Below the pieces are notes generated by a model that saw only the letters and a list, made by a program, of their open reading frames with translations, was not told the origin of the DNA and did no database searches. Below are positions 36,731 through 48,309 of a stretch of 64,000 bases of DNA, in pieces. The number at the start of each line of letters is the position of its first letter. The stretch's first letter is position 1. Where the stretch lies: NCBI GenBank assembly GCA_907165065.1, contig OU015550.1, positions 6,483,501-6,547,500 of the forward strand. Reading direction: 5' to 3'. The position numbers and the translations under genes were made by a program. Origin of the DNA: Caprimulgus europaeus (taxonomy: Eukaryota; Chordata; Aves; Caprimulgiformes; Caprimulgidae).

Positions 36731-36755
36731 GAGATGAGATGAGATAGGATGAGAC
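36731..36755 (+). repeat. Short GAGAT-type pentamer repeat
   Basis: GAGATGAGATGAGAT is followed by two variant units. Confidence 0.75.
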
Positions 36756-38024
36756 AAGGGAGAGCACTTCTGCACTCCCACCAGGTGACATTAAGTTCAA
36801 AGCAAATGCCCACATGGCTCAGCAGGCAACAGAAACCCCGTCCAGACACTTTCTGACTTCCAGTAACGCTGCTGAGTAGTTGAAATGTGCAATTTAACAT
36901 ATGGCTAATAAACTACTAATTAAAACAAATAGGAAACAGTCAACTAATCAAATCTCTTTGTTGCCATATGGCAAAAATCCCTGGCAGCCTCCGAGAGAAG
37001 AGTCACCCAGCCCAGGGTATCAGCAGGGACCCAGTGACTCAGCAGGGGATGAGGGTGAAGCAGGGAATTCGGGCTGATTACTCATCTGGTTGTCAAACAC
37101 AAACATCTCCTTTTCTCTATCACTTTGGTTGCCATGAGGCTTTGCCACCTCCTGTCATTTTCCCTCTTGTGACCACAGGGTGGGTCTGGCATGTGCCCAG
37201 ATCTGCTGCTTGCCCCAGTCCCAGCTTCCAGCACCCACTTGCCAGTGGGAGGAGAAGGGAGAGGGAAGCTTTTGACACACTGCAGTGGCAGCTGAGATGT
37301 TCCCCAACATCTTTTTGAGGTGCTTTCATCTGCATCCAGGCTACTGAGAGGAGCCTTTGGGAAAAGGCTTGTAAATGCTGGTGTAAATACCCACGAGCAG
37401 TCAGTCAGGAAGCGAGTGGATACTCAGTCCTGGCAATCAGAACTGGACCACTGTGCCTGGAGGTGCCGGGTGTCCCTCCTGGGTCACGGGCTTCTGGATG
37501 AGAGGAATATTACTGGGGAAGAGCTTGACAGCAGTTCACAGGCTTGCTGGTTTGGTTGAGAAGTGCTGGCTGTGGGCTAACGCGTGCGGCAGGGGAGCGG
37601 CCAGGCTGGGGGTAATTCACAAGCAGAAAAAAGCCTCAGAATGATTCAGCAGGAGTCAGCTCCGCTCCAGGCAGGGTCTCGGTACTGCCTGTGGGTGAGG
37701 AAGACATCGGCTCGAGAGCTGAGGGGGTATTTAAGTCTCTCTGGCCCATGGCACTTCTATCTAGACTGCTGACAGTAGCTGCAGTTACTGTGGTGACATT
37801 GTGAAACGGCTTTTTAGTATAAAGAGCGGCATTAATGACACCGTGTAGAGTCTTACATATGGTAAGTGACAGTAGTCAGACTGTCCTATGGGGAGGGAAG
37901 GCTGGTTAATTAAGCTACTTCTTAGACAATGATATGAATCAAGAACAAAACAGGATGTTTGCCCTGTCTCTTTTATTAACTTACTTCATCTGTGTAACCA
38001 CAGCAGCTGGATGACTCACAACCC

Positions 38025-38130
38025 TCACTGAGACACAAAGATCCTGTGGTCACGCAGGCTCCAGAGCAGAAGAGCACCTTGAACCCACACAGCCAAACCC
38101 CAAGTTCAGCACTGCAGTCAGTGGATCATT
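38025..38130 (-). repeat. Possible MIR-type relic (reverse)
   Basis: TGTGGTCACGCAGGCTCCAG is followed by AGCACCTTGAACCCACACAG and GCACTGCAGTCA. This recalls the reversed MIR order: AAGGTCACACAGCTAG, then GGATTCGAACCCAGG and a closing CTGACTCCA-like block. Similarity is patchy. Confidence 0.35.
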
Positions 38131-38839
38131 TTCTGCATGTTTGTACTCCAGAAATTTAATTTGAAACCCTTTGTAATGGGTGAGCTTTAAACTGGTGTGA
38201 TAAGAGACAATAGAGATAGTAAATCCTCCTGTGAGTCACGGACGCTGTGTGTCCCTATAGAAGGTGTCTTTTATCCTCTCTTGAATAATACTTTCTAGGT
38301 CTTAAATGGAATAATCATTTATAAAGAATCTGTAACTCCATTTTTTCACACCTTTTACCCCTGTCTTGGTTCAGATTTTAGTCATGTCACAGGGGATGTG
38401 AATGCGATGTAAAACTCAGCATTCACAGGTCATAGCCATGAGATGCAGGAAAGGCCCTTTTCTGTGGGGATGTGAGGTCAAAGGTGCCTAAAACATGGAT
38501 GGTGGAAAGATTTCGTCACTGAGAACTCATTAGAGAGTTTTATTTGATTTTTTTTTGCAGAGGGCTGGTAGGAGACAAAGCTTAATATTCTTCATCAAGT
38601 GACAGAATTATAGCAAAATGTAACCAAAGTGACTTAACAGCCACAGGGAAATGCTGGGCTGTATCCATCAAGACCCTCAGTGTCCCAGTCATCATCCAGC
38701 AAAGCACTTAGGCACCTGCTTTACTGTAAGCAGCATTTAAATCAATGCTGATTCGCTTTGCTGAACCAGGAACAGAGCTCGGGGTAGCTCAGGAGTCAGC
38801 CTGTATGCTCCTTTTTATCTGCACAGTGAGTTCCTCTCC

Positions 38840-38950
38840 TCTTGAGCTGTGAGACTCTTGGAGCAGAGAATATCTCTTAGCAACTACTGGCAACATCCCC
38901 AGTACCTGGTACTAGAGAAAAAGAGTCAACCCAGTCACCTAATAGATAGT
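38840..38950 (+). repeat. Possible L2 LINE 3'-end relic
   Basis: TTGAGCTGTGAGACTCTTGGAGCAGAGA is followed about 35 bp later by CATCCCCAGTACCTGGTACTAGA. This resembles the L2 3' end: CTGTGAGCTCCTTGAGGGCAGGGA, then ATCCCCAGCACCTGGCACATAG. Avian L2 copies are ancient and rare. A profile search would decide. Confidence 0.35.
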
Positions 38951-41900
38951 GACAGCAAAAAGAGGTGACCAAACCTGACAGAAAAATGCTGTTTATCAAA
39001 ACTGAGCAAATTAGTCACGAGCCCGTTGGAGTTACAGCATGTCTGTAAGTACAGGAGTGTTTTGCCTTTTGCTGCTGAACAGCCAGCACTGAGGTGATCA
39101 CAATGTTCCCTTCTTGCCTTAAAAGCTGGTAATGAATCCCTGATCGCCTCTGGCCCATCCTGTGGTTGTTTACTGGTGCATTCTGCCTAGGAATGCTCCC
39201 ATTGCACATTCAGGTCTGGCAGGAGTTCTGAAATCACTGACTTTCTCTTATATCCAGCTCTGAGTAACGCTGCTGGTCTGTAGGTGATGGGTTATGTAGG
39301 AAAGGGACATCCCCTCCCCTGACCAATTGCATAGGCTTCATGAAAAGCCTGTGCAATCCTATAGAGAGAGATATAAATACTGCACACATGGTTTCCTTCA
39401 ATGGATGTGAAGCCATGGAAGGGTAATTCAGTCACATTAAATAGCTCTGACCCCCCCCAGGAACAGACTTCCTGTGGCTGGACCTTGAGCTTTCACTGGC
39501 ATCCAAAATTTAGCTGCCAGCTCTTCTTCCCAAGTGAGAACAGCAGCCAAATGCTCAAACCTGCGCCATATGCTCCCTTAGATTTTACATTTGGAGAGAA
39601 GTCAGGTCCCTGGTGCTTGCCTTCTAAGTGGGCCAGACAAGCAGGGAGAGGACAGGATGCTGGTGCAGCAGGGCTGCCCTCCCAGAGGAGCTGCAGGAGA
39701 TCTGATTTTCCTCCCAAGGGTGCATCTCAGCCCTTGGAGGGACAAGACAAGCTCGTTTTTCACTGAGAGCAGGGTTAGCACCAGGCACACTACCTGGAGC
39801 CACACAACATACAGCACCCAAGGTCTTGTTTGACACACAGGTATTTCCATTTCCCATGGTTTACAGAAAACCCCGCTGCTGAAATGCCATGTTCTGCCCC
39901 TTCCCATTCATGTTTGCCACGGATCTGTGTTAGGAAGGATAGAACCTGAGTGAGTTATCACAGGAGGCCCTGCTCAGAGCTGTTTGCAACCATAATTTTC
40001 TGTACATGCCTCTGTGCTCCTCAGCTCTCCCTGCACAATTTCAGGCCACACCTTTTGTTTTATCGTTTTGGGGTTTTTTTCCTACCCTACCTTTTAATGT
40101 ATCCCGCACACATTAGTTTCTCACCAGGGTTCAGAGTGCTTGTAATCAGCCCTCTGAGATTAATTAGACCAATGAAGATGCAGTCATTTTATTTCAATCA
40201 TTTATAAGGCATTACAGAGTCCTCAGCTGGGGTCTAAATGCTTCTCACTTAGTCCTGCCCCAAAGTGCTGGCAATTAGGTCTGTCTGGGCAGTGCCCATA
40301 GCAGCACGATGCTCTCTGTGGTTTAGCTCCTTAGGTTTGTAGCGAAGACTGGAAGATTTGCAGCTGATGCTAAAACCATTTGGCTCATTGTTCCCTTTCT
40401 CAGCACAAATTAACTTTAGGGAGAGCCTGGGTGAGTGTACAGGGGCTCCACCAGCACATTCATTTTGCATTTCATCACATAAAACAGGTAGCTGGGAGTG
40501 ACAGAATGCTGGTGAATGTGAAAACATGTGGCACAGGACTCCAGACTCACCCAGAGTTCTCTTACAAGCATCACTGTGCTCCGAGGCTCGAAGGGAAGAT
40601 TTGAAGGATGACAATGAGGTCATTTTTTCAGATATTCACAGACTGCTCTTCAATGTTTGATGAGCAGCAGGGGGCTCTTGATGGAAAATGACTACGGAGT
40701 TTTATAGGGTTTTTTTAGTTTGCTTTAATTTTTATTTATTCCAGACTCATCAGGTGTTTGCAGAGCTGATTTGGCTTTCTGAAAGCCTGTCTCCACAGAA
40801 GCAAGGCTGTGTGCCACGGGTCTGTCCCTGCCTTCCTCTTCTGCCGGCCTCTGAAGCGGTGTGCTGTGAGTGATAGCACCCAGTGTTCCCAGTAGTGCTG
40901 CAAATGTCCAGCACAGTGATCAGCTGCCTTTAGGAGCTCCAGTGGAGGGTTTGTGCTTTGTCTGTGATTCAGTAAAAATACCCTTGCATAAAACATTTAT
41001 GAAATACCAATGAGGTTTAGGCCCTGGACTCCCGGGCTGTGTAAGGGTGCCTTTATCGGCGCTGTGCGGCGCTGGGGATGTGTTTGCAAGAGGCACCCAG
41101 CGCTGCTGGAGGACCAGCAGTTCTGGCAGATGGCCCCACTCCTTCAGCTCTCCAGTGGGAGCCCACCTCTTCCCTTTCCATCAGTGGAAAGGACCCGTTT
41201 GGCATCTTCAGACAATTCCTGAGTGGTTCCTGCTGGGCAGAGGGGCGGCTGTGACCAAAGCAGGGGTCAGCCTCTGCAGTGACACCAGCTGTGGGGGACT
41301 GGGTGAGACTGGAGCTTTCTGCTCTGGACCAAGACAAATCTTGTCACCCCAGTGAGCCTGGGTTTGTGACCCCCTACCTCGTCAGTTCTAGCTCCCCTTC
41401 TTTTACCAGAGAGGTTTGGGGTTTCTGCTGCCCTCATCTTCCTCCATCCCAGGCTGTTTCCCTCCTCCCAATGTCTGGGGCATTGGTGCTGGTGTTCCTG
41501 GGGAGCACAGCAGTGTGTTTCTGGGAGCCCTGAGCATCCCACAGACCACTGACCCCCCGCCCTGGGGTGGGTGCTGCTGGGTGGGAGGTTCCACCCGGCT
41601 GAGCCCAGGGTGTGAATGCGCCGTCACACGACGGCTGCGGGGAACCCTCGTGCCCTGCAGCTGTGGGAAACTCTGCTGCTGCTATTTGAAGTTCTCCAGG
41701 TTTCTGGCATGATCCCTGTGTTTTATTCCAGTTGGCAAACACTAGTTTCACACAAAGTGGCATTCACTCTGGAGGCTTAACCTGGTCCCTGCTGGGTTCC
41801 AAATTGACCAAACTCTACCTGGCTATTAGCAAGGTCCATAACACAGCAGCTAAATATAGAACTGACAAAGGCTCTCCCTGACGTAGGACCAGCATGGGGA

Positions 41901-42690
41901 TAAAATCAATGTCACTTCTTACACAGTTCTGTGACAGGCATTTGCTAGAAGAGTCTTCTCTGCACCGGTCAGTGATTCTCAGATATTTCTTGACTCCCTC
42001 ACAAAGCGCGGAGCTGCCGGTGCCTAATGCAGAGAGCAACCGAATCCCTGGTCTGACCCCTCCCTGGAAATCAGCCTTCTCCCTCCCTTCAGGGTCTCAA
42101 CCTGTTCTCCCATGTGAGACCTCATGTTGAGATTTGCAGTGGTGCAGCCTGGGTTGGTATTTTTTCTTAAATTATATTGTTTCCTCGTGTACTTTTGAGT
42201 AAAGGTATTTGCTTCTATCTGGTGAGGAGCAAGTATCCTTTTGGCATTTCAGAAGAGGTGGGCAGGATGAATTATTCATTTTAAAAGTGTGTGACATTAT
42301 GATGGAGCTTCAGCAAAGTACATTTAAACATTACAAAATAGGATGAATCAGTTTAAACTCATCTGAGCTTATCATATATCAGATAGAATGACTGATATAA
42401 AGGCTAAAAAGGAAGAAAAAAAAGCCCTTCTCAAACCATTTCTAAATCAAACTCCAAAACCACACCAAATATGAGAGAGGGTTTATTTTCAGATATTTTA
42501 CTGCCAAGAGGTTTAGGGAAAATTGATGAAAATAGAGGGTTAAACCCCTCTGCTGAACGGTGATACAGCTATTGGAACAGTGCTGATTTACATCCCTGAA
42601 AGCAGCCAAGGGGACGGTGGGGACAGAGCAGGGGGACTGCTGGATCACTGAGGACATGGGTTCCTCAGGAGAACTCATGAACAGAAGAAA
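38951..42690. other. Non-coding stretch, no gene recognised
   Basis: Frames in 39.4-39.9 and 41.0-41.8 kb overlap on both strands and reflect GC-rich composition. None shows a domain, and their boundaries lack convincing splice sites. A CTCF-like site is called separately. Confidence 0.55.
40661..40679 (+). promoter_or_regulatory. CTCF-like site
   Basis: TGAGCAGCAGGGGGCTCTT matches 16 of 19 positions of the CTCF consensus as I recall it (YGRCCASYAGRKGGCRSYR), including the whole AGCAGGGGGC core. In an otherwise gene-poor window it could be a boundary or loop anchor with its motif on the plus strand. Confidence 0.4.
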
Positions 42691-42840
42691 GAATCACAGA
42701 ATCACAGAATGTCAGGGATTGGAAAGGACCTCAAAAGATCATCCAGTCCAATCCCCCTGCCGGAGCAGGAACACCCAGATGAGTTCACACAGGAAGGCAT
42801 CCAGGCGGGTCTTGAATGTCTTCCTTTCTGAAAAGGAAGC
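42691..42840 (-). repeat. CR1 LINE, 5'-truncated 3' end
   Basis: The plus strand begins with two copies of AATCACAG, which is the reversed CR1 terminal octamer ATTCTGTG. It continues with GGATTGGAAAGGACCTC, AAAGATCATCCAGTCCAAT, CCCCCTGCCGGAGCAGGAAC and a GGCGGGTCTTGAATGTC block. This order and these words are diagnostic of the CR1 3' untranslated region in birds. The element is inserted in minus orientation and truncated after about 150 bp, which is the usual fate of CR1. Good preservation suggests it is younger than the MIR relics. No target-site duplication is expected for this family. Confidence 0.93.
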
Positions 42841-43980
42841 TGAACTCTTAGTGCCAGTGATGTGTTGTGGCACTGAAGCCCCGAGGTTAATCACGTGGAG
42901 ATGCATCCATTGATCTGTTTGTTGAATTTCTCACTTTAATTTGAAACCTTTCAGCCCCCACCCTTCTTGTGTCTTTAAGGCCAATGGAAATTACATGTTC
43001 CTCATCTATTGCTCTTTACCACTCATTACAGGTGCACTTTTTAAGAATACAGAAATATTGCAATCCAATCAGATTTAGACTTCTGTAATTGTGTTCTGCC
43101 GAGCTAAATTTCCTTGCAATTTCAATTGGATGCAGTGTTATTCATTAGGTGAGGTCCTAATCTGCTGTACTGTGTTGCTGTGCAACAACTGCCACAATTA
43201 ATCCCCTGGGTCAGGAAACTGATATAGTCCTCCTGTATATTTGTAATTTGTAAAGTGGTAATGGTTCTTTTTCAAGGAATATTACTTAATATTTAATAAC
43301 AGTAATACTAATGGACTCTGCATTTTGTACAATTAAACACTTGGAAGAGTGGACTGTAAACTCTGCGTTCAGCTGTTGCAGTACAGCAGTTTTTGAGAGA
43401 CTTTGTACTTCAGGACACAAATAGAAAAGGAGGGTAACACATTTCCTCTGCAATTATGCATTGCGTCCACATACTGCAGCTGCTAAAAGCATTTATCCTA
43501 ATTAATGTAACCACACTGATTATCAAAAGATGTTTGTGTAATGATTGATTTGTCACTTGTTGTAAAGCCGTGCAGGACGTCAGAGCACAAATTACACCAA
43601 CTGACTGTAACAGTATTTGCTTTCAAGTGAAGCCACTCCTTAGGGGGGGACCTGGGGCTCTGCTGCTCATTCTTTGCTCTCCAGGTCCCTCAGAATCATT
43701 TCTATGTGATAAAATAGAATTAGGAGAATTACTGCTAATAATAGGCTTGAATGAAGGGACAGTGCTGCCAGAGATGCTTCATGTCTTACAAGAAAACAAA
43801 AATCTTCCTTTCTTCTCATCAAAGAGAAGCAGTAAATTGCATTCAGCCTGTAACGAGACCTCCAGAAGGGTTTGGAGTCCCCAGGCAGCTTTCCACCATC
43901 ACCTCCCATTATTGCCTTTCCTATTTTTAGTTGAATTTCCAGGTTTTCCCAAGCCAGTTCTTCTCAGCCATTCACCATTT
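42841..43980. other. Non-coding stretch, no gene recognised
   Basis: AT-rich sequence with many TAAT words. A 168-codon plus-strand frame starts near 43.57 kb and runs into the CpG-rich segment. It has no recognisable domain. Confidence 0.5.
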
Positions 43981-44020
43981 CTCCCGTGTTGTGTCGGAGG
44001 GAAGGATCGCTTTACGTGGT

Positions 44021-44039
44021 GTTGCCATGGAAACACCTG
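44021..44039 (+). promoter_or_regulatory. RFX X-box overlapping a CACCTG E-box
   Basis: GTTGCCATGGAAAC (44021-44034) fits the X-box consensus RYYNYY-N(1-3)-RRNRAC with a two-base spacer. Its last C starts CACCTG (44034-44039), an E-box of the ZEB/Snail/E-protein type. Confidence 0.5.
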
Positions 44040-44404
44040 CGGGATGCGGGGTGGGGATGGGAGAGGAGCGGGGTGAGAAGGGAGATGGTGGGAGAACAGA
44101 AAAGGAAGGCGCAGGAGCCCCGCTGGGTTCCTTGCCCTGGCAGGGCAGCCTGCAGCAGTGACCCCCAGGCTCTCTGCGTTTATCTCACAGCTCAGAACTT
44201 TGTGTCTGAGCGGGGAACTCGGCACGCTGCGCCGCGGGCAGGAGGGGAAAAAGGACAGACGTTATCCCTGGTGGTTTCATGCGCCCCCTCCACAATGAGT
44301 GCTCCATTTTTCCATGGAAATCCGCTCCCAACCTGCTCGACCCCTTGCCCCTTTCCTCGGACCACCTACGCTCGCCACAGCCCTGCACAGCTCCGTCCTC
44401 GCGG

Positions 44405-44423
44405 GTTGTCTTGGCAACACCTG
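44405..44423 (+). promoter_or_regulatory. Second RFX X-box overlapping a CACCTG E-box
   Basis: GTTGTCTTGGCAAC (44405-44418) fits the same X-box consensus, again with a two-base spacer. Its last C again starts CACCTG (44418-44423), giving the same composite as the upstream site, in the same orientation 384 bp away. Confidence 0.5.
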
Positions 44424-44430
44424 ATCTCTA

Positions 44431-46330
44431 GAGAGAGGACGAGGCAGCAGCCAGGCAATGTGCAGAGATTTCCTAGAGTGACACTTTGTTCCCTGACCAT
44501 TGCTAAAGGTATTTGGGTGGGGAGGAGGAAATAGAGGAAGAATTAACATAAGTTATCCCAGTGACCGCACAGGAGCCTATTTTTAATTTTGTGTGTGCAC
44601 ATTTTACATTGCTGACTCCAAAAGGGATGCTCAGTTCCTCCATCTGACAGCCTGATCCAGGGCTTGCTCCAGTCCACAGGAGCCTTTCTGTTTTCCTCAG
44701 TGATCTTTGGCTCAAGTGTTACCATAAAAGCTTTTGGATCAAAGCACACGTTGTGCAGAAAGTCAGACAGGTATAAAGAGCATCTGTTGCGCTGAGTCAT
44801 TTGAGTTTGTGCCATGCTTTGGACCACTTGTGGATAAGCTCTCAGCTTTCTGCTCTGTATAGACCAGTTTAAACTCGGCTTAATGTCTGCCTCTCTAATT
44901 TTAAACAGAGGGAAGAAATATTACCTGCGTTTGTGCTTCCCCAACATCGTGGGCTTCACAGAGGTTGTGGGAGTGTAAGTGCTGAGAACAGGGCAGAGAG
45001 TTTAACGAGGGCTCTAAGATGATGAACTCACCACTCAGTGCTTCTGCAGCCTTTGCAGGACACTTGGAGGTGTCAGTAAAGAGATCAAAAGCTGCTGGAT
45101 AATTGTTAGGGGTATGTCCACAGATGGGTGGATGAGTACTTACATGGATGACTTCAAATAACTGCAAGTCTTAGATGTCTTGAGACCTGCCTTTCTAAGA
45201 TCATGTCTGTTTGGTCTCAGAGTTTTCTCTTTTCTTGTCATATTCAGGAATTTAAGTTGAACTTTCTGGGTAGAAGTACTGAACTGCCGTTAGATAATGG
45301 TCAGAGCAGGATGAAGACACACAAGTCTCCCTGAGGATGCAGCAGCTTCTTCAGGGGGGCTGTGTTTGTGCTGACAAGAGCAGCACTAATGTGTGGAGCC
45401 AAAGCAGCCTCTTTGTTCAGAGCCTGGCTGTCCAAAGCTAACAGGACCTGGGTAGCTCTGGAACACAGTTCTCCACAAGAAGTAAAGTCCTTTTGGGGCT
45501 TGGCTTTGTGAACTGATTCTTGTTGTAGTTACAAATCATCTGCTAAGTGTTCAGAGAAGTACTGCAAGAAGCTGAGCACTGAGTCTACATCTCATGCTTC
45601 CTCCCAGTATTTTCTGGTCACCCGTTGTCCTGCTATGATCCCTGCTGGTGTTGCATTTTCCCTGTCACTAGGTTTTCCTCTCTGCTGGGAACCTGAAATT
45701 GTTTGCTGAACTATAGGGTTCAATTTGCCTTTTATGCCTCCTGCAAATCTTATTAAGCCCTGTTGTATTAAATGGGAGAAGCATGCAGTTAAGTCTGTGG
45801 TTTTCAAAATGCATTAGACTTCTTTTCAAGTATGCAAAGTGTAAATGGATTTTGTGCTCTGGGAATGTAGCAGTGTGTTTACAATTCTGGTTAGATAAAA
45901 GGATGCTGAGATGGCCTTTAACATTGATTTGGTGTAACGTTTTTCTTGGCTTTAATATAGCTTTAGAGGTTCTTTTAGCATTTTGATTTACAGAATAAAT
46001 CAGAAAATGAGTTTTATTTTATTTATCAGTCAGTAATGTGCTTTTCTTTCTGTTCTTCCTCAGTGTGGTTAGCCCCGAAAATAGTAGGCTGGGTAATCTC
46101 ATTAGGTCAGGCTTTCTTCTTGCAAGGTTTCTAATGTGGGATGGTTTGAAATGCTGCAAAACAGACTTCTTGCAATGTTTTGGTATTTTTTGTGTGAATC
46201 CAAAGCAAACCAAGCAGTTTAGGGAGCCAAGAAAAGTATACATTAGACCTAAGCCTTTTTGAAGCTGAGAAGAACACTTTCTGAGTAAGGTAGATTATGA
46301 ACCAGGAGAATCTGAGCTCGCTCTGGGTTG
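44431..46330. other. Non-coding stretch, no gene recognised
   Basis: No exon or repeat is recognised. A pyrimidine-rich acceptor-like TTCTTCCTCAG ends at 46063, but the following open segment lacks a good donor and resembles no protein. Confidence 0.5.
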
Positions 46331-46334
46331 CTCC

Positions 46335-46445
46335 CATCATTGTGGTACACACCTGGGCAGCTCGCTTCATCTTCCCCTGCTGCAGTGTCCTCAGCTGTAA
46401 AAGCAGAGGCTGATGGTGTTTATTCACCTTGCAGAGGTAGTTATA
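46335..46445 (+). repeat. MIR-type SINE relic
   Basis: CTGGGCAGCTCGCTTCATCTTCC, then GTCCTCAGCTGTAAAAGCAG and TTCACCTTGCAGAGGTAGTT, matches MIR core and 3' half in order: TTGGGCAAGTCACTTAACCTCTC, CCTCAGTTTCCTCATCTGTAAAATGG, TACCTACCTCATAGGGTTGTT. One internal deletion is likely. Confidence 0.5.
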
Positions 46446-48280
46446 TGGTTCTGTATGTTATAGGAGCTCATAAATAAACTGAAATTTTACAGTGAAAGTT
46501 GCCATGAAATTGCTGTGCTTAACCATACGGTGATTTGTCCAGGGAGGCTGACAAAAACAGCGGGCAAAAAAACCCAAAACCTCTTTCTGGGGTGAATTGG
46601 TGATATCTGTGTATTATTGATCCTTTGAGGTGACTGTAGAGTCAGGGGGTTGGTCTTGCAGGAGAGAGGGACCACAGGAACAGGCCTGGAGTTTTGACAT
46701 TTTCAAGTACCTTCATTATTGAAAGCTAAATTTAATTCCAGTTATGATTACTTTGAGGGTGATGGCAAGTCCTATATTACTCGAGCTATTTCAGAACCGT
46801 ATGGAGAAATGTATCCACCAAATTGACCTTCCTTTTGTCATTTCACATCTCAGGTGCTGCTGTAGGAAACCTGGCATTCACTTTTCAACAGGGAGAGAGA
46901 GGTTGGGGCAGACGTGGTAGTTTCCAGGTAACAGGGTGTGTATTCTTACTGAGCAAGAAAAGGGCATGTTGTGCCTGAGTGGTGGTGAATCTCTTTGTTC
47001 TCTGTCTGTTTGTCTACTGAGCTGGTGTAGAAGGTCCTTGATAAACTATTGCTTCAATGCTGGTATCACTCTATAGCATGGGGATGGCATAAAGCTGGAA
47101 TAAAGCAGTATGTACCAGGTCTGATGCTCCCTAGCAAACGTGGGGCTGTAAGAAGGAGGGGCAGGAAATGGGCATTTCAGCAGGAAACAAATAAAAACAT
47201 TCGGTGGCTTAACCAGGAGAGGGTGGAATGTTTGGGCCACTCCTTGTGTAATTGCTTGCACTCCAAACCTCTTGCTTACTGCCATCGAGGACAGACTGAT
47301 GGTGAATTCCTTGCAGGGCAGAGATCCCTCAGCAGGTTTGGTGCTGCCAGGCTGGGATGTGCCAGAAGCTGCAACAGCGCAGAGCTCAGCTCAGGCTCAT
47401 TTAACCCCCTGGAAAGCTGCTGCAGCACCTTTACTGCTCCAGATTCCTAAGCTGGGTGCTTAAAGCTAAACATCCAGCATCCTCCCTCCCTCCCCTGCCC
47501 TGGGCTGGTGGCTGAAAGGTTGCAGGTAAGAATAAATAGCACTGAATTTGCTTTAAAGCTCCTCCTTTCCCTGCTGCAGAGCCAGAATAGTGTAAAGGCA
47601 CATCAGTGAGGGTGAGTCTTGCCTTTCCCTGGATGTTTCTAAACGGGCATTGTTGGCTTGTCTGTCTGTCTTTGTTATTACACTGATCAGGTCCCTATTA
47701 GACTTCCATGGCTAGTGAGGATTTTTGGTGGTTGGATCCTGATTTCATCCAAGTAGCATGAATTCAGGAAGAGTGGGCAGCTGGGCAGTAAGCAACGCTT
47801 CCTCTTGTGCAAAAAACATGGACACACCTTCTGTTTAAATTCCATTTATACTTATAGACAGGAAAAAATTACCAAGGCCTGTATTAGCCAAAGAAATTTC
47901 AGAATGAAACGTTTTGTGCTCAACTGACAAGGAAGGGTCTTTTGACTTCAGGGGAAAGAAAAACGAGAGAAAAGGATAGTATCTGCAGAAAAAGCAAATT
48001 TCCTGAAGTTTTTTCATTTTTTTTCCCATAGTATTGATAGAACAGTGCCATTTCATCACAGCAAAGGACATATCAACCTGGTGTTGGTAATGGATTCTCT
48101 TAGGCCAAGTCTCAAATCCTTTTTTTTCTGTCTGAAGTAACTGGCTCGGCTGCCGAGTCCCATCAGAGAGAGAAACGTTAAACGTAAAGCAGCTCTCAGC
48201 TTCTCAAGCCGGGGAAATATCCATGTTTTATTCATAGAAGAATACTAGTCAACATCCTCCGGTTCCCTGGATACAACCGG
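46446..48280. other. Non-coding stretch, no gene recognised
   Basis: Nothing beyond ordinary non-coding sequence is seen. The 133-codon plus-strand frame near 47.05-47.45 kb has no recognisable domain. Confidence 0.55.
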
Positions 48281-48284
48281 GAGT

Positions 48285-48294
48285 CTATAAATAG
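48285..48294 (+). promoter_or_regulatory. TATA/MEF2-like box
   Basis: CTATAAATAG is at once a perfect TATA box (TATAAATA) and a perfect MEF2 site (YTAWWWWTAR). A CpG-rich block starts about 30 bp downstream, where a TATA-directed start would fall. No exon or known protein is recognised downstream. Confidence 0.35.
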
Positions 48295-48309
48295 CTGTGG
48301 AATGACACA

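Larger units (their letters stand above)
34456..38020. other. Non-coding stretch with one CpG cluster
   Basis: No gene is recognised apart from the features called within it. The 34.69-35.07 kb plus-strand frames are G-rich and without domains. Confidence 0.55.
43985..44430. promoter_or_regulatory. CpG-rich candidate promoter/enhancer bounded by two RFX X-boxes
   Basis: This segment is GC-rich, with clear CpG enrichment (roughly 18 CpGs in 44190-44420 alone), in contrast to both flanks. A G-rich block at 44048-44073 approaches a G-quadruplex pattern. Near-perfect RFX X-boxes lie at each end, at 44021 and 44405. RFX2/3/4 sites in CpG-rich DNA typically mark promoters of ciliary genes. I could not find a convincing first exon with a donor on either strand, so a distal regulatory element is equally possible. 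Confidence 0.4.

Noticed and set aside
43986-44534. 182-codon plus-strand open frame through the CpG-rich segment
   Set aside because: Stop codons are depleted by GC content here. The peptide has no domain, and other frames are open over much of the same stretch.
46038-46262. Acceptor-like site at 46063 with an open segment
   Set aside because: No good donor downstream and the peptide resembles no known protein.
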